From the NCBI RefSeq assembly GCF_000620785.1, contig NZ_JIAI01000002.1, positions 614,110-678,109 on the forward strand: a DNA stretch of 64,000 nucleotides, given 5' to 3'. The DNA comes from Actinospineispora acaciae DSM 45401. Its GTDB lineage: Bacteria; Actinomycetota; Actinomycetes; Mycobacteriales; Pseudonocardiaceae. This document shows positions 62,915-64,000 of this stretch, piece by piece; positions within the stretch are counted from its first letter, which is position 1; each line of letters starts with the position of its first letter. A program made the position numbers and the translations under genes. The notes under the pieces are model-generated. The model did no database searches and was not told where the DNA came from. It was given only the letters and a program-made list of their open reading frames with translations.

Positions 62915-63909
62915 TACGCGGGCAGCTCCTCGGGCATCCCGAACGCGGCGAACAGCGAGGTGTCGAAGTAGCAGGCGGTGTGCGAGACGCCGGCCGCCGT
63001 GACCGTGAGCTGCTGGATCTGGAACGGACGGAACACGCCGTCGGCGTCGACGTGGTACACCCCGAACGCGGCCTGACCGTTCGCGGACGTGGCCACCAGC
63101 CGCATCTGACCCGGCCCGGTCGCCGGGCACTGCTCGGCGATCAGGCGCCCGATCGTGCCGGCGCCCTGGAACCAGCCGGTGAACGGCGGCATCTCCCAGA
63201 CCGCGTCCTCGGTGAGCAGCTCCACGATCCGGTCCACGTCGTAGTCCTCGAACGCGGCCACGTACTTGTCCAGCAGCTCGCGGGCGCGCTCGTCGTCGGC
63301 GGGCAGCTCGGGGCCCGCATCGGGCGCGTGCTTGGCCACCTGGGCGCGGGCTCGTTGCAGCGCGCTGTTCGCGGCGGCCACCGACATGTCCAGCGCCTCG
63401 GCGACCTCGCTGGCCTGCCAGGCCAGCACGTCACGCAGGATGAACACGGCCCGCTGCCTCGGGGTGAGCAGCTGCAGCGCGGCGACGAAGGCCAGCCGCA
63501 CGCTGTCCCGGGTCACCACCTGCTCGGCGGGGTCGGCGTCCGGCTCGCCCCAGACCATCGAGTCCGGCAGCGGCTCCAGCCAGGGCAGCTCCGGGCGCTG
63601 TTCGAGCTCGCCGCTGGGGCTGGACGGGGGTGCGCCGAGCCCCGTGGGCAGCGGGCGGCGCTGGCCCTGGTCGAGCGCGGTCAGGCAGGCGTTGGTGGCG
63701 ATCCGGTACAGCCAGGTCCGCACCGAGGACCGCCGCTCGAAGCCGTGGAAGGCGCGCCACGCCCGCAGGTAGGTCTCCTGCACGAGGTCCTCGGCCTCGT
63801 GCACCGACCCCAGCATCCGGTAGCAGTGCGCGGTGATCTCCCGCCGCAGCGGTTCCACCTGCTCCCGGAACGACTCGTCGACGTCCACCGTGCTGACAAC
63901 GTCACTCAC
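62914..63909 (-). CDS. SigG-like ECF sigma factor with SnoaL-like C-terminal domain
   Basis: A 331-residue extracytoplasmic-function sigma factor beginning at GTG 63907-63909. Region 2 is REITAHCYRMLGSVHEAEDL, VQETYLRAWRAFHGF, RSSVRTWLYRIATNACLTAL. Region 4 is LTPRQRAVFILRDVLAWQAS and EVAEALDMSVAAANSALQRA. The last ~130 residues form a SnoaL/NTF2-like domain (LLDKYVAAFEDYDVDRIVEL, LTEDAVWEMPPFTGWFQGAG). This layout matches the SigG group of mycobacteria, in which no classical anti-sigma gene is adjacent and the tail domain is thought to regulate activity. Coupled to the LD-carboxypeptidase gene. Confidence 0.9.
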   Translation of the reverse strand: MSDVVSTVDVDESFREQVEPLRREITAHCYRMLGSVHEAEDLVQETYLRAWRAFHGFERRSSVRTWLYRIATNACLTALDQGQRRPLPTGLGAPPSSPSGELEQRPELPWLEPLPDSMVWGEPDADPAEQVVTRDSVRLAFVAALQLLTPRQRAVFILRDVLAWQASEVAEALDMSVAAANSALQRARAQVAKHAPDAGPELPADDERARELLDKYVAAFEDYDVDRIVELLTEDAVWEMPPFTGWFQGAGTIGRLIAEQCPATGPGQMRLVATSANGQAAFGVYHVDADGVFRPFQIQQLTVTAAGVSHTACYFDTSLFAAFGMPEELPA

Positions 63910-63980
63910 GAGTGGAGAAACTAGCGCGTGACCCGATGAGTTCCCGAGCTGATTCCGGTCTGATCTCCCGACGGCACATC

Positions 63981-64000
63981 GGAAAGGACGAAACGTGGAT
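63981..64000 (+). promoter_or_regulatory. Likely ribosome binding site and start of a gene leaving the window
   Basis: GGAAAGGA at 63981-63988 lies six bases before a GTG at 63995-63997, in divergent orientation to the sigma-factor gene. Only two codons are visible, so nothing can be said of the product. Confidence 0.35.

Overview
The window is high-GC actinomycete chromosome, most likely from the Pseudonocardiales. Pointers are the very GC-rich third codon positions, many GTG starts, an F420-type NADPH reductase, the actinobacterial GlnA2/GlnE pair, a SigG-like ECF factor, an actinomycete SARP regulator and 13E12/DUF222-type HNH endonuclease remnants. The family assignment is inference; genus cannot be read from the sequence.

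Left part (1-27.1 kb) is ordinary, densely packed chromosome. It holds the end of a fumarylacetoacetate hydrolase-family gene, a small operon of two unknown proteins, a GT39-type membrane glycosyltransferase, a NarL-type two-component pair, a DUF4097 lipoprotein, a MerR-peroxiredoxin fusion, an F420 reductase coupled to a metal-receptor fold protein, proline iminopeptidase, panB, a TetR/SDR divergent pair with twin operators, a P450, nadE, a TAP-type lipoprotein hydrolase, two coupled beta-helix proteins, a GlxA-type regulator, an alpha/beta hydrolase, a DrrAB-like ABC exporter with its TetR regulator and operator, glnA2 and a Pit phosphate transporter with a small membrane partner.

Central part (about 27.3-56.8 kb) looks like an inserted accessory island. 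It is dominated by one uninterrupted 26-kb reading frame encoding about 8,660 residues. In order this protein shows an N-terminal membrane/signal segment, Gly/Ser-rich spacers with repeated amphipathic helices, a lysozyme/transglycosylase-like domain, about 42 close cysteine pairs over 6.5 kb, helical regions, then three tandem polytopic membrane modules (two carrying an MFS-like half) and an apparently intact M20D metallopeptidase at the C-terminus. No NRPS or PKS signature was seen, although most bacterial genes of this size encode those. A convergent polytopic membrane protein and a SARP-family regulator complete the island.

The island is bounded on both sides by pieces of a DUF222/HNH endonuclease gene in the same orientation: the last 47 or so codons on the left, the frameshifted N-terminal and central part on the right. 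The simplest reading is that the island sits inside one such gene. It also lies between glnA2 and glnE, which are neighbours in mycobacteria.

Right part (57.7-64 kb) returns to ordinary chromosome: a PEBP/YbhB-like protein, glnE, a LysE-type exporter, an S66 LD-carboxypeptidase and a SigG-like ECF sigma factor with a SnoaL-like tail. The giant protein and its split insertion site are the most likely undescribed system in this window.
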